From JBDLID01 sp039715055 (GTDB taxonomy: Bacteria > Desulfobacterota > Desulfobulbia > Desulfobulbales > Desulfocapsaceae), in the NCBI GenBank assembly GCA_039715055.1, contig JBDLID010000042.1, positions 1 to 22,980 on the forward strand: DNA of 22,980 nt, read 5' to 3'. Positions 7,146 to 14,390 of this stretch are shown piece by piece. A program made the translations under genes and the position numbers. A model generated the notes under the pieces. It had not been told where the DNA came from, did no database searches, and was given only the letters and a program-made list of their open reading frames with translations. Each line of letters starts with the position of its first letter. Within the stretch, counting starts at the first letter, position 1.

Positions 7146-7859
7146 TCAATAACTGAGACTGCCGACCTTACCCGCCTGGTAAATATCACGCAGGGTAAGG
7201 AGCCCCCCTTTTCTAAACTTCTTGATGAGAAACAAAAAGAGATAGGCCGTCTGCATGGCATCCTCAAAGGCATCATGGGGCTTGAAGTCGGGAAGATTAT
7301 ACTCCTTGCCCAAATCATCAAGGTTATATGAAATTGCATGATTGTGTTCATGGAAATGGCCCAGCCTGACCCGCTTGTAGCCCTGGGCCATACGCAGGGT
7401 ATCGATTCCGGGGTTGGACAGCTCTCCGCCAAGCACCTTGCGGGCGGCGCGATTCAAAAAGGACATGTCCATGGCGACATGGTGACCCACCAGAAGGCTT
7501 CCGGCACAAAACTGGACGAATTCGGGCAGCACCTCCTCAATTGGAGGAGCACTTTCCAACTGTTCAGGGGTAATCCGATGGACCAGGGTCGCCTTGGTAT
7601 GATCCATATTTCCGGGTCGGATGTACCGGTGAAAGGTAGTGCCGAGATTGATCTGCAAATTCTCGATCTTGACAGCACCGATTGAGATAATCTCATCCCT
7701 GTTGAGTTTTAAGCCGGTGAGTTCAGTGTCACAGACCACAAAGGAGTAGTCGGCCAGTGGCCTTGTCTGGTCAAAGGCGGCAAAAAACTCACGATTCTCC
7801 TGGAGGAGAGGGTGAGGCCTGGCGAACCAGCTCCGCGGCGAAAACAGATTCACGGCCAC
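7146..7859 (-). CDS. DnaQ-like 3'-5' exonuclease (DEDDh family)
   Basis: About 237 residues with all three exonuclease motifs: Exo I DTE (D44, E46) in VVCDTELTGL, Exo II in HHVAMDMSFLNRA, and Exo III HDAFED (H195, D200). It lacks polymerase or UvrC-like domains. I start it at GTG 7859, two bases past the stop of the upstream signalling gene; a second GTG at 7853 gives two residues fewer. No ATG is suitable without a long overlap, and no clear Shine-Dalgarno is seen, so translation is probably coupled to the upstream gene. Exonucleases of this type regularly accompany the CBS/DUF294 protein and the acetate symporter, but their substrate and role there are unknown; the fold would suit RNA or small nucleotide turnover as well as DNA. 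Confidence 0.85.
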   Translation of the reverse strand: MAVNLFSPRSWFARPHPLLQENREFFAAFDQTRPLADYSFVVCDTELTGLKLNRDEIISIGAVKIENLQINLGTTFHRYIRPGNMDHTKATLVHRITPEQLESAPPIEEVLPEFVQFCAGSLLVGHHVAMDMSFLNRAARKVLGGELSNPGIDTLRMAQGYKRVRLGHFHEHNHAISYNLDDLGKEYNLPDFKPHDAFEDAMQTAYLFLFLIKKFRKGGLLTLRDIYQAGKVGSLSY

Positions 7860-7860
7860 T

Positions 7861-9783
7861 TCACGCCACCGGGTAGAGGGACTCAAGGAGGCTGTAGAGC
7901 CGCTCAATAGTGGCAAAAGCATCTTTGAGCATCGTACGGTCAAGATCAGAAAGATGGGCAGGATCGATATAGTTGTCCGGCATGGTTCCCTGCTCAATCT
8001 GGTACAGCTGATGGACAAGGCGCTGCTGCATCTGCAGCTCATAGGCATCAACAGCGACCTGATAGAGATCCTCCCTGATATGTTCACCGGCGACAAGCGC
8101 CTTGAGCCGGGACAGGGTATTGGTCTCTTTGATGCCGTGCCTCAATGAAAGAACCCTGGCAAAGTTGACAAAAGGTGTCACCCCCTGTGTCTTGATATCA
8201 AGCTGATTCTTGTGCTCTCCGTTTTTGTGGACGATAAAATTTTTAAAAAAAGATAATGGCGCCCGGGTGGCCATGGCCTGGCGGGCAAGGTGGAGCTGGA
8301 ATATCTGAGCTTTTTGCGCCTCTTGACGGAGAAAACTGCGCAGCCTGTCCGCCAGATCACTCTCGCCAAAACCCGTCCTGAAATCAAAAAAGATTGTAGC
8401 ATGAAGAATCTCCCCGGGGTCAGGCGAGGCCACCCAGTTTTTGAAATAGCCCTGCCACACCGAATAGGGCTGCCGCCAGCGGGGATTGGTGGCCATAATC
8501 TCTCCCGGACAGAGCGGATAGCCGCAGTTCACCAGATGCTTGATGGCATGATCGGCAAACTCTTTGAAGTAGCTCTCGGCCGCCTCTTTCTCCTGATCAT
8601 TTTCAGGATCTTCATAGATAATGGCATTATCCTGGTCGGTCTTAAACGTCTGCTCCCTCCTCCCCTCACTGCCCATCAGCAGCCAGCAGTATTTGACCGG
8701 CGGCGGACCGAGTTCCTTTTCTAGAAGAAACAGCATCCGGTCAAGAATATGGTCATTGAGGATGGCAATCATCTGGGTAATGTTACCGGCCTTGGCCCCC
8801 TCCCTGATCAGGCCGCGAACAACCTCGGGAATCTTCTGGGCCAGCGGGTAGAGATTTGAAATACGATGTTGGGCACGGATCTCCTTGAAAAGATAATATG
8901 GAGAATGACCCTGGAGGAGCATAATGTCATGGGAAGTGATCACGCCGACAATACTGCCGGCCCGTTCCACGGCTAGGTGATGAATCCCTTCCGCCATCAT
9001 CTTCAGGAGGACATCAAAACAGACGGCCTGTGACAGAACGGTATGCACCGGACCGGACATGATGGTCTCCACCGGTTGATCCACATCCATGGCATGGGCA
9101 ACCACTTTGGAGCGCAGATCCCGGTCGGTGATAATGCCTACAATTTTTTCCTCGTCAACCGGGTCATAAACCAGCAGGCAGCCGACCCGGTGTCTGGTCA
9201 TCTGACCGGCAGCCTCCTGGATCGTTGCATGACTGCCTATTTTACGCAGGGTCTTGATCAGCTCTCCGGCCGTCATACTGAAGAGATAGAGATCCTCATT
9301 GGATCGTCGACTGACCCGGTGATGGCGCAGTTCCTTATAGGCGGTATTGACAATTTTTTCGGAAAAATTTTTCAGATAAAACTGGGCAAACGAAGGCTCT
9401 TTTGCAATGAGATCGAGAAAGATTTCTTTGGGCAGAAGATAACAGAAGGTGTCTTCCACCGTCTCGGTATTGAGGTTGGCTGTTTTTTCCTGAATGATGG
9501 GAAGCGCCCCAAGATAGGCTCCTTCGCCTCGATAATCCTGGAGACTCTCCTCCCCCTCATCATCCACCAGAAAAACCTTCACCCCACCCTTCTGGATAAG
9601 AAAAAGGTGAGTCAGTTCAGTTTCACCGGCAGAAAAAAGGCGGGTTCCCTTGGGAAAAAAATCAATCCTGCAGTGACGAGCCAACCATGTCAGCCGCTTA
9701 TCACCAAGCTGGTTAAAAGGCATGATCTCCTTGAAAAAGGAGATGGCCATTTCCGGGGCCACTGAGTGGACATCATCGACCAT
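7861..9783 (-). CDS. cNMP-binding / CBS / DUF294 nucleotidyltransferase-like signalling protein
   Basis: 640-residue soluble protein in four parts: an N-terminal Crp-like cyclic-nucleotide-binding domain (about 15-130), a pair of CBS domains (about 160-285), a DUF294 GlnD-type nucleotidyltransferase domain (about 310-450) and a DUF294 C-terminal helical domain (about 490-635). The nucleotidyltransferase signature GSEGRREQTFKTDQDNA near residue 370 keeps the GS and the two-Asp pattern, so catalysis is possible. The start is the ATG with GGAGGAG eight bases upstream; a longer frame lacks such a site. It follows acs after a terminator and ends two bases before the exonuclease. The architecture suggests sensing of adenine nucleotides or a cyclic nucleotide and modification of a partner protein, perhaps the symporter or Acs; the target is not known. 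Confidence 0.9.
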   Translation of the reverse strand: MVDDVHSVAPEMAISFFKEIMPFNQLGDKRLTWLARHCRIDFFPKGTRLFSAGETELTHLFLIQKGGVKVFLVDDEGEESLQDYRGEGAYLGALPIIQEKTANLNTETVEDTFCYLLPKEIFLDLIAKEPSFAQFYLKNFSEKIVNTAYKELRHHRVSRRSNEDLYLFSMTAGELIKTLRKIGSHATIQEAAGQMTRHRVGCLLVYDPVDEEKIVGIITDRDLRSKVVAHAMDVDQPVETIMSGPVHTVLSQAVCFDVLLKMMAEGIHHLAVERAGSIVGVITSHDIMLLQGHSPYYLFKEIRAQHRISNLYPLAQKIPEVVRGLIREGAKAGNITQMIAILNDHILDRMLFLLEKELGPPPVKYCWLLMGSEGRREQTFKTDQDNAIIYEDPENDQEKEAAESYFKEFADHAIKHLVNCGYPLCPGEIMATNPRWRQPYSVWQGYFKNWVASPDPGEILHATIFFDFRTGFGESDLADRLRSFLRQEAQKAQIFQLHLARQAMATRAPLSFFKNFIVHKNGEHKNQLDIKTQGVTPFVNFARVLSLRHGIKETNTLSRLKALVAGEHIREDLYQVAVDAYELQMQQRLVHQLYQIEQGTMPDNYIDPAHLSDLDRTMLKDAFATIERLYSLLESLYPVA

Positions 9784-9870
9784 CTGGGGTGCTCCTCCAT
9801 TTATCTCGGGACATCCCTCAAGGGGGTATTGAACGGGACCACATACAGGCCGGGAATCGGCACAAAGAGC

Positions 9871-9907
9871 GGCCATGTGAAATTATCAAAACCAGTTTCA
9901 CATGGCC
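9871..9907. promoter_or_regulatory. 12-bp perfect inverted repeat upstream of the CBS/DUF294 gene
   Basis: GGCCATGTGAAA (9871-9882) and TTTCACATGGCC (9896-9907) are exact complements with 13 bases between. It lies about 90-125 bases before the start codon, between the acs terminator and the gene. There is no T-run on either side, so an operator or an RNA hairpin in the leader is more likely than a terminator. Confidence 0.5.
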
Positions 9908-9967
9908 GAAAAATGGGTGGGGGAAAAGAGGTGAAGCAACTGGAATTGCCAGCCCTTTGGCCCCCAT

Positions 9968-10000
9968 AAAAAAACGGCCGGAACCAAAAGGTCCCGGCCG
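9968..10000 (-). terminator. Intrinsic terminator of acs
   Basis: On the minus strand an 11-bp GC-rich stem, CGGCCGGGACC with GGTTCCGGCCG (one G-U pair), loop TTTT, followed directly by seven T (9968-9974). It starts 10 bases after the acs stop codon. Confidence 0.92.
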
Positions 10001-10009
10001 CCAAGCTGT

Positions 10010-11998
10010 TTATTTTTCCAATGCCTTTTTACCGGCAATCAGATCATCAACAACTGAAGGATCAGCAAGTGTCGAGGTATCACCAAAATCCTCAAAATCA
10101 TTGGCAGCAATTTTTCTCAACACACGACGCATGATCTTACCGCTTCGGGTCTTGGGCAGACCGGGAGCATACTGGATGGCATCGGGTGAAGCGATGGGGC
10201 CAATCTCCTTGCGGACATGGACACGCAGCTCGGCAAGCAGCTCAGGGGTATGCTCAACACCGGTATTGGGGGTGACAAAGGCATAGATAGCCTGTCCCTT
10301 GATGGGGTGCGGCATGCCGACAACGGCGGACTCGGCGATCTGCGGGTGGGAAACCAGGGCAGACTCGATCTCAGCGGTTCCAAGACGGTGACCGGAGACG
10401 TTGACTACGTCATCGAGACGGCCCATGATCCAGAAATAGCCGTCCTCATCTTTACGGGCGCCATCCTCGGGATCGTAGGTGTCGTCATAACGGCTGAAGT
10501 AGGTCTTTTTGAAACGCTCAGGATTTTTGAAAACACCGCGCAGCATTCCGGGCCAGGGCTTGCGGATAACCAGGTGACCACCTTCGTTGGCAGCGGCCTC
10601 TTCGCCCTCCTCGGTGAAAATGGCGGCATCAACACCAGGCAGCGGCAGTGTTGCCGAGCCGGGCTTAAGCGGGGTGGCATAGGGCAGCGGTGAAATCAGG
10701 ATACCGCCGGTCTCAGTCTGCCACCAGGTGTCAACGATGGGCAGCTTCTCCTTGCCGATATTGACATGATACCACATCCAGGCCTCGGGGTTGATCGGCT
10801 CACCAACGGAACCGAGCAGCCTGAGACTGGAGAGATCGTAGCGCTTGGTCGGACCATCGCCGTCTCGCATCAGGGCACGGATAACGGTGGGAGCGGTATA
10901 AAAGATGTTGACCTGGAACTTCTCGACGATCTTCCAGAAACGATCCGGTCCGGGATAAGAGGGAACACCTTCGAACATGATCGAGGTGGCACCCAGTCCA
11001 AGGGGACCATACAGAATATAGGAATGGCCGGTGATCCAGCCGATGTCTGCGGTACACCAGTAAACATCGTCGTCCTTGAGATCAAAGACCCACTGACAGG
11101 TATGCATGGCATAGGTCAGGTAACCGCCGGTGGTGTGAACAACGCCCTTGGGTGTACCGGTGGAGCCTGAGGTGTAAAGGATGAAAAGGATATCTTCGGC
11201 GTCCATGGACTCGGGCTCACAGAAAGAGCTGATGTCCTCGGCTGTCACCTCTTCATGCCACCAGGTATCGCGCCCTTCCTGCATGTTAACATCATTGCCG
11301 GCACGCTGAACCACTACACAGTCCTTGACGGTGTCGCATTCAGACAGTGCCTCGTCGGCATTGGGCTTGAGCGGGATGGTTTTACCGGCACGAAGGACAG
11401 CGTCTGCGGTAACCAGGACCTTGGCCTCACAGTCCTGGATACGGCTCTGCAGGGCAATTGCCGAAAAACCGGCAAAAACAACGGAATGCATGGCGCCGAT
11501 ACGGGAACAGGCCAGAAGGGCAATGGCCAGCTCCGGAACCATGGGTAGATAGATGGCAACCCGGTCGCCTTTTTTGACACCCTTCTTTCTCAGGACGTTG
11601 GCAAAACGGCAAACCTCGGTATGGAGCATCTGGTAGGTGTAAACCTTGACGTCTTCCTCGGGCTCGCCCTGCCAGATGATAGCCGCCTTGTTGCGCCGCC
11701 CGTTTTCCAGGTGACGATCAAGACAGTTGTAGGACATGTTCAGCTTGCCGCCCTTGAACCAGTTGATCTCCGGCTTGTTAAAGTCATAGTCGAGGACAGT
11801 GTCCCACTTCTTGTCCCAGTCGACAAGCTCTTCAGCCCGCTCGGCCCAGAAACCTTCCGGGTCATCCATGGAACGATTATAAGCCTCCTGGTAGGCCTCA
11901 AGGCTTCCAACATGGGCGGACGCCTTGCCTTTTTCCGGAGGCTCAAAGATACGGCCTTCACTCAACAGACTGGTAATTTTATCTTCACCTGAACTCAT
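10010..11998 (-). CDS. acs: Acetyl-CoA synthetase (AMP-forming)
   Basis: Activates acetate to acetyl-CoA through acetyl-AMP, in the cytosol. The 662 residues match the family length. Visible motifs are the P-loop YTSGSTGTPKG (about 272-282), the Trp-containing acetate pocket region with WWQTETGG (about 425), the hinge and core region GHRLGTAEIES (about 540), and PKTRSGKIMRR with the catalytic lysine at about K621, the site that is acetylated in other bacteria. Two adjacent ATG codons compete: 11998 lies six bases and 12001 three bases after GGGAG, so I prefer 11998. The gene is monocistronic or partly so, with a strong terminator after it. The next genes (CBS/DUF294 protein, exonuclease, symporter pair) make it the metabolic end of an acetate uptake block. 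Confidence 0.96.
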   Translation of the reverse strand: MSSGEDKITSLLSEGRIFEPPEKGKASAHVGSLEAYQEAYNRSMDDPEGFWAERAEELVDWDKKWDTVLDYDFNKPEINWFKGGKLNMSYNCLDRHLENGRRNKAAIIWQGEPEEDVKVYTYQMLHTEVCRFANVLRKKGVKKGDRVAIYLPMVPELAIALLACSRIGAMHSVVFAGFSAIALQSRIQDCEAKVLVTADAVLRAGKTIPLKPNADEALSECDTVKDCVVVQRAGNDVNMQEGRDTWWHEEVTAEDISSFCEPESMDAEDILFILYTSGSTGTPKGVVHTTGGYLTYAMHTCQWVFDLKDDDVYWCTADIGWITGHSYILYGPLGLGATSIMFEGVPSYPGPDRFWKIVEKFQVNIFYTAPTVIRALMRDGDGPTKRYDLSSLRLLGSVGEPINPEAWMWYHVNIGKEKLPIVDTWWQTETGGILISPLPYATPLKPGSATLPLPGVDAAIFTEEGEEAAANEGGHLVIRKPWPGMLRGVFKNPERFKKTYFSRYDDTYDPEDGARKDEDGYFWIMGRLDDVVNVSGHRLGTAEIESALVSHPQIAESAVVGMPHPIKGQAIYAFVTPNTGVEHTPELLAELRVHVRKEIGPIASPDAIQYAPGLPKTRSGKIMRRVLRKIAANDFEDFGDTSTLADPSVVDDLIAGKKALEK

Positions 11999-12081
11999 CA
12001 TATTCTCCCTTGGCAAGTTGAACTTAACGGAACACGCAGGAGGTAACCTGCAAAACTCCCTCAATTAATTTAATATTCACC

Positions 12082-12095
12082 GGGTGATCACACCC
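12082..12095. promoter_or_regulatory. Dyad GGGTG-N4-CACCC upstream of acs
   Basis: A 5-bp inverted repeat with a four-base centre, about 85 bases before the acs start. It overlaps where a -35 box would stand for the weak -10 candidate TATTAA just downstream, as expected for an activator site. No regulator is recognised. Confidence 0.3.
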
Positions 12096-12312
12096 TCTAC
12101 TTCAACACATTGACACCTTCTCCAGACATGGCCACCCTATGAATATTTCTGATGCTCAAGGTACCATTGTAAACAGAAGTCAAACAGATAATCGAATCGA
12201 AGAAGGAACCGAAAGCCTTTTGGGCTTCTCAAAACCTTTGTCAATGGGCTGAAAGCGCTAAAATGGGCCTAAGATATCCACTTTTCCGGGCTTTCTGTCA
12301 AATTAAAAAAAC

Positions 12313-12343
12313 TTGATACAAACATCATTTTTTTTGATACAAA
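12313..12343. promoter_or_regulatory. Tandem TTGATACAAA direct repeats
   Basis: The 10-mer TTGATACAAA occurs at 12313-12322 and again at 12334-12343, 21 bp apart, that is, two turns of the helix on the same face. This is the geometry of a cooperative regulator binding site. Which of the divergent genes it controls is unknown. Confidence 0.4.
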
Positions 12344-12640
12344 AACAACCATAACCCAAACCTTCTATAATTTTCACGAATTACAATCACCAGTCCAACT
12401 GATGTTGGTGCAGCCCCCTGATTCTCCCTTCAAAGTAAATCAATTCACCTTGACCTGCACATTTAGACAAAAAATATCTTTACAAAAAATGACACATACG
12501 ATATTAAATTTAATTCTGAAATACTTATCTGCTCGTCATGGTCCGTTACAGGCAAAACAGCCTCCGACCAGCAGCCCCTTCCAGCCGAAGATTCGTTACG
12601 CTTTTCAACAAAACATTTCTCGGCAAATCAAACAGTACGC

Positions 12641-12672
12641 ATTATTCCCGATAATCATTGATCGAAACGATC
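12641..12672. promoter_or_regulatory. Candidate ArsR operator dyads
   Basis: ATTAT-tcccg-ATAAT (12641-12655) and GATCG-aaa-CGATC (12660-12672) lie just before the ArsR-family gene. ArsR proteins normally bind short imperfect dyads over their own promoter, so either could be an autoregulatory operator. The link is by position only. Confidence 0.3.
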
Positions 12673-12688
12673 GGAGAAGGAGCTTTAC

Positions 12689-12985
12689 GTGGAAAATGAT
12701 CAAATAGACGCCTTGTCCAAACTGATGAAGTCGATGTCTCACCCCATCAGGCTGAAAATTCTTTGTCTGCTGCAGGACAATGAGATGTCCGTGGGTGATA
12801 TCCGCGAGCAGGTCAAGACTACCAATGCAAACGTCTCCCAGCACCTCAATATCCTTCGCGGCCAGGGAATTATTGACTACCGAAAGGATGCCAACTTTAT
12901 CTACAATCGCATCACCGATCCCAGGATCATTGAACTGATGCGGCACATGCAGGAACTGTTCTGTCCGACCCTGAATAAGCCTTAA
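12689..12985 (+). CDS. ArsR-family regulator, likely persulfide sensor (YgaV/SqrR/BigR-like)
   Basis: 98-residue winged-helix repressor. The start KLMKSMSHPIRLKILCLL and the recognition region TTNANVSQHLNILRGQGII are typical of ArsR. Cysteines occur only at C26 (end of the ILCLL helix) and C92 (in the C-terminal ELFCP). From memory this pair matches the two cysteines of YgaV, SqrR and BigR, which form a polysulfide bridge when reactive sulfur is present. It lacks the metal-binding ELCVCDL motif of arsenic or cadmium sensors. The start is GTG with GGAGAAGGAG six bases upstream. The next gene on the same strand encodes a DUF2892 protein, as ygaP does beside ygaV in E. coli, which supports the sulfur-sensing reading. 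Divergent from acs; a role there is possible but less likely. Confidence 0.85.
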   Translation: MENDQIDALSKLMKSMSHPIRLKILCLLQDNEMSVGDIREQVKTTNANVSQHLNILRGQGIIDYRKDANFIYNRITDPRIIELMRHMQELFCPTLNKP

Positions 12986-13010
12986 CCCTCTATAAAATCC
13001 TCCCCGTTTC

Positions 13011-13050
13011 AGCTGTGGTCGGGCTCACCCGACTGCCTGCAGCTTTTTTA
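13011..13050 (+). terminator. Intrinsic terminator after the ArsR gene
   Basis: AGCTG-tgg-TCGGG (13011-13023), loop CTCA, CCCGA (13028-13032) and CAGCT (13040-13044), followed by six T. The stem has an internal loop between its two helices. It would separate the ArsR transcript from the next gene unless there is read-through. Confidence 0.75.
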
Positions 13051-13152
13051 TCTCCAGCACTGGACAATTGGTAGTGGAATACCTACAGTAACGACAGTTC
13101 AGTTTTTCATTAAATAGAAACCCGTCCTCTCCACTTATTTAAGGAATACAAC

Positions 13153-13371
13153 ATGATTATTTCAGATTGGATAGCATCCATAGCCGGTTTGTTTATCCTC
13201 ATCAGCCTCCTTCTGGGAGTAGACTGCCCCAGTAACCCGCTGTTTGTCAGCCAATATTTTCTGTTCTTCACAGCTTTTGTGGGGGCTAATCTCTTCCAGT
13301 CCGGCTTTACAAAGTTCTGCCCCCTGGCCATCATCCTCAAGGCTCTCGGGGTCAAAGCAACAAGATCCTGA
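13153..13371 (+). CDS. DUF2892 (YgaP-type) inner-membrane protein
   Basis: 72 residues with two membrane helices (about 5-22 and 32-48) and the DUF2892 pattern of a NPLF segment, then FVGANLFQSGFTKFCPL. Two Cys-Pro sites are present (DCP at about 24-26 and FCP at about 55-57). In YgaP of E. coli this domain anchors a rhodanese; here it stands alone, without a rhodanese part. AAGGAA precedes the ATG. It follows the ArsR gene on the same strand with a terminator between, so it may have its own promoter. The function of stand-alone DUF2892 proteins is not established; a link with sulfane-sulfur handling is inferred from the neighbour. Confidence 0.8.
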   Translation: MIISDWIASIAGLFILISLLLGVDCPSNPLFVSQYFLFFTAFVGANLFQSGFTKFCPLAIILKALGVKATRS

Positions 13372-13386
13372 AAGTCTGACAAATAG

Positions 13387-14301
13387 TCAGCCAACTCTCT
13401 TCATTGCCCGTTTCTGACGAGCAACAAGAATGTAAGGGTAGAGTTGTGAGATTAGCATGCCAAGGAGTATAAGTCCGCAACCAAAAAGAGCCCTGAAGCT
13501 GAGCAGTTCATCAAGAATCAGCCAGCCGCCCATTGCCGCGAAGGCACCTTCAAGACTGAGAATAATGGCGGTATGGGCCGGCGGCGCATCTTTTTGGGCA
13601 ATCACCTGCAGGGTATAAGCGATACCGACCGAGCCGAATCCACCGTAGAGAACAGGGACTGCAGCATCAACAATCAGCTCAAGCCTCACCTCCTCCACCA
13701 GAAACGCTACAGCCAGACTAAGTATCGAACAGACCGCGAACTGAGCGGCCGACAGTTTGATGACATTGACCCGCGAGGCCAGCCTGGCAATGAGCAGAAC
13801 ATGGGCCGCCCAGAATATGGCACTAAAAAGAACCAGCCCATCCCCCCGGGACAGGGTGAATTCCTCTCCCACACTTAAAAAATAGAGGCCGATGGCGGCA
13901 AGGGCTGTTCCCAGCCAGGTTCCAAGAGGTGGAAAATTTCTCCAGATGAGCCCCAGAATCGGCACCATCAGGACATAGAGACCTGTGATGAAACCCGCCT
14001 TACCGGCTGTTGTCCAAATCATTCCCGCCTGCTGAAGTGACGCCCCGCCAAACAGCACTATCCCGGCAAGCACACCACTCCATAACTGGAAAGAATATTT
14101 TGGCAACTGGTCAGGTTGTCCCCACTGCGGTGCAAAATAAATCAGCGGCAGCAGCGACAGGCTGCCGAGACCAAACCGTAGCCCGTTAAAGGTAAAGGGC
14201 CCCAGGTACTCCATGCCCACCCGCTGGGCGACAAAAGAAACCCCCCATATCGCTGCAGTGACAAGGAGCAGGAAATCGGCTCGTAAACTTGCTGTTCTCA
14301 T
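13387..14301 (-). CDS. DMT-superfamily (EamA) transporter
   Basis: 304-residue inner-membrane protein with about ten hydrophobic helices in two EamA repeats. AAIWGVSFVAQRVGMEYLGP at the start of repeat 1 and GIAYTLQVIAQKDAPPAHTA with LEGAFAAMGGWLILDE in repeat 2 are typical of the family, which exports or imports amino acids, nucleotides or other small metabolites; the substrate cannot be told. The start MRTASLRADF gives the usual N-terminus; two earlier in-frame ATG codons (14331, 14337) add up to 12 unlikely residues, and no good Shine-Dalgarno is seen for any. It begins about 90 bases after the stop of the PPDK-like gene with no terminator between, so co-transcription is likely. It converges with the DUF2892 gene; the 15-base gap between the two stops contains part of a small CTGAC/GTCAG dyad. 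Confidence 0.88.
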   Translation of the reverse strand: MRTASLRADFLLLVTAAIWGVSFVAQRVGMEYLGPFTFNGLRFGLGSLSLLPLIYFAPQWGQPDQLPKYSFQLWSGVLAGIVLFGGASLQQAGMIWTTAGKAGFITGLYVLMVPILGLIWRNFPPLGTWLGTALAAIGLYFLSVGEEFTLSRGDGLVLFSAIFWAAHVLLIARLASRVNVIKLSAAQFAVCSILSLAVAFLVEEVRLELIVDAAVPVLYGGFGSVGIAYTLQVIAQKDAPPAHTAIILSLEGAFAAMGGWLILDELLSFRALFGCGLILLGMLISQLYPYILVARQKRAMKRVG

Positions 14302-14390
14302 GCGGGTTACTATAGATGGCCTGTGGATCATACACATCAGGCATGGCTGAGTGAGCAGCTCTTACCAGATAACACCGCTGAAGAGGATGC

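Larger units (their letters stand above)
12002..12688. other. 687-base divergent intergenic region between acs and the ArsR gene
   Basis: No convincing gene is present. It is AT-rich with several candidate control sites: GGGTG-atca-CACCC (12082-12095), two TTGATACAAA direct repeats 21 bp apart (12313-12322 and 12334-12343), three GAAAGC/GCTTTC-type motifs between about 12212 and 12298, and two small dyads just before the ArsR gene. A minus-strand TTGACA at 12297-12302 has no good -10 box at the right distance. Confidence 0.7.

Noticed and set aside
9043..9765. Plus-strand open frame of 240 codons opposite the CBS/DUF294 gene
   Set aside because: Antisense shadow of a conserved multi-domain protein; composition is low in typical coding signals and it has no domain.
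12402..12707. Plus-strand 101-codon frame in the acs/ArsR intergenic region
   Set aside because: No ribosome binding site, no family resemblance, and it overlaps the well supported start of the ArsR gene in another frame.
13376..13390. CTGAC-aaata-GTCAG dyad between the DUF2892 and DMT genes, considered as a shared terminator
   Set aside because: Only five base pairs, no T-run on either strand, and it runs into the DMT stop codon.
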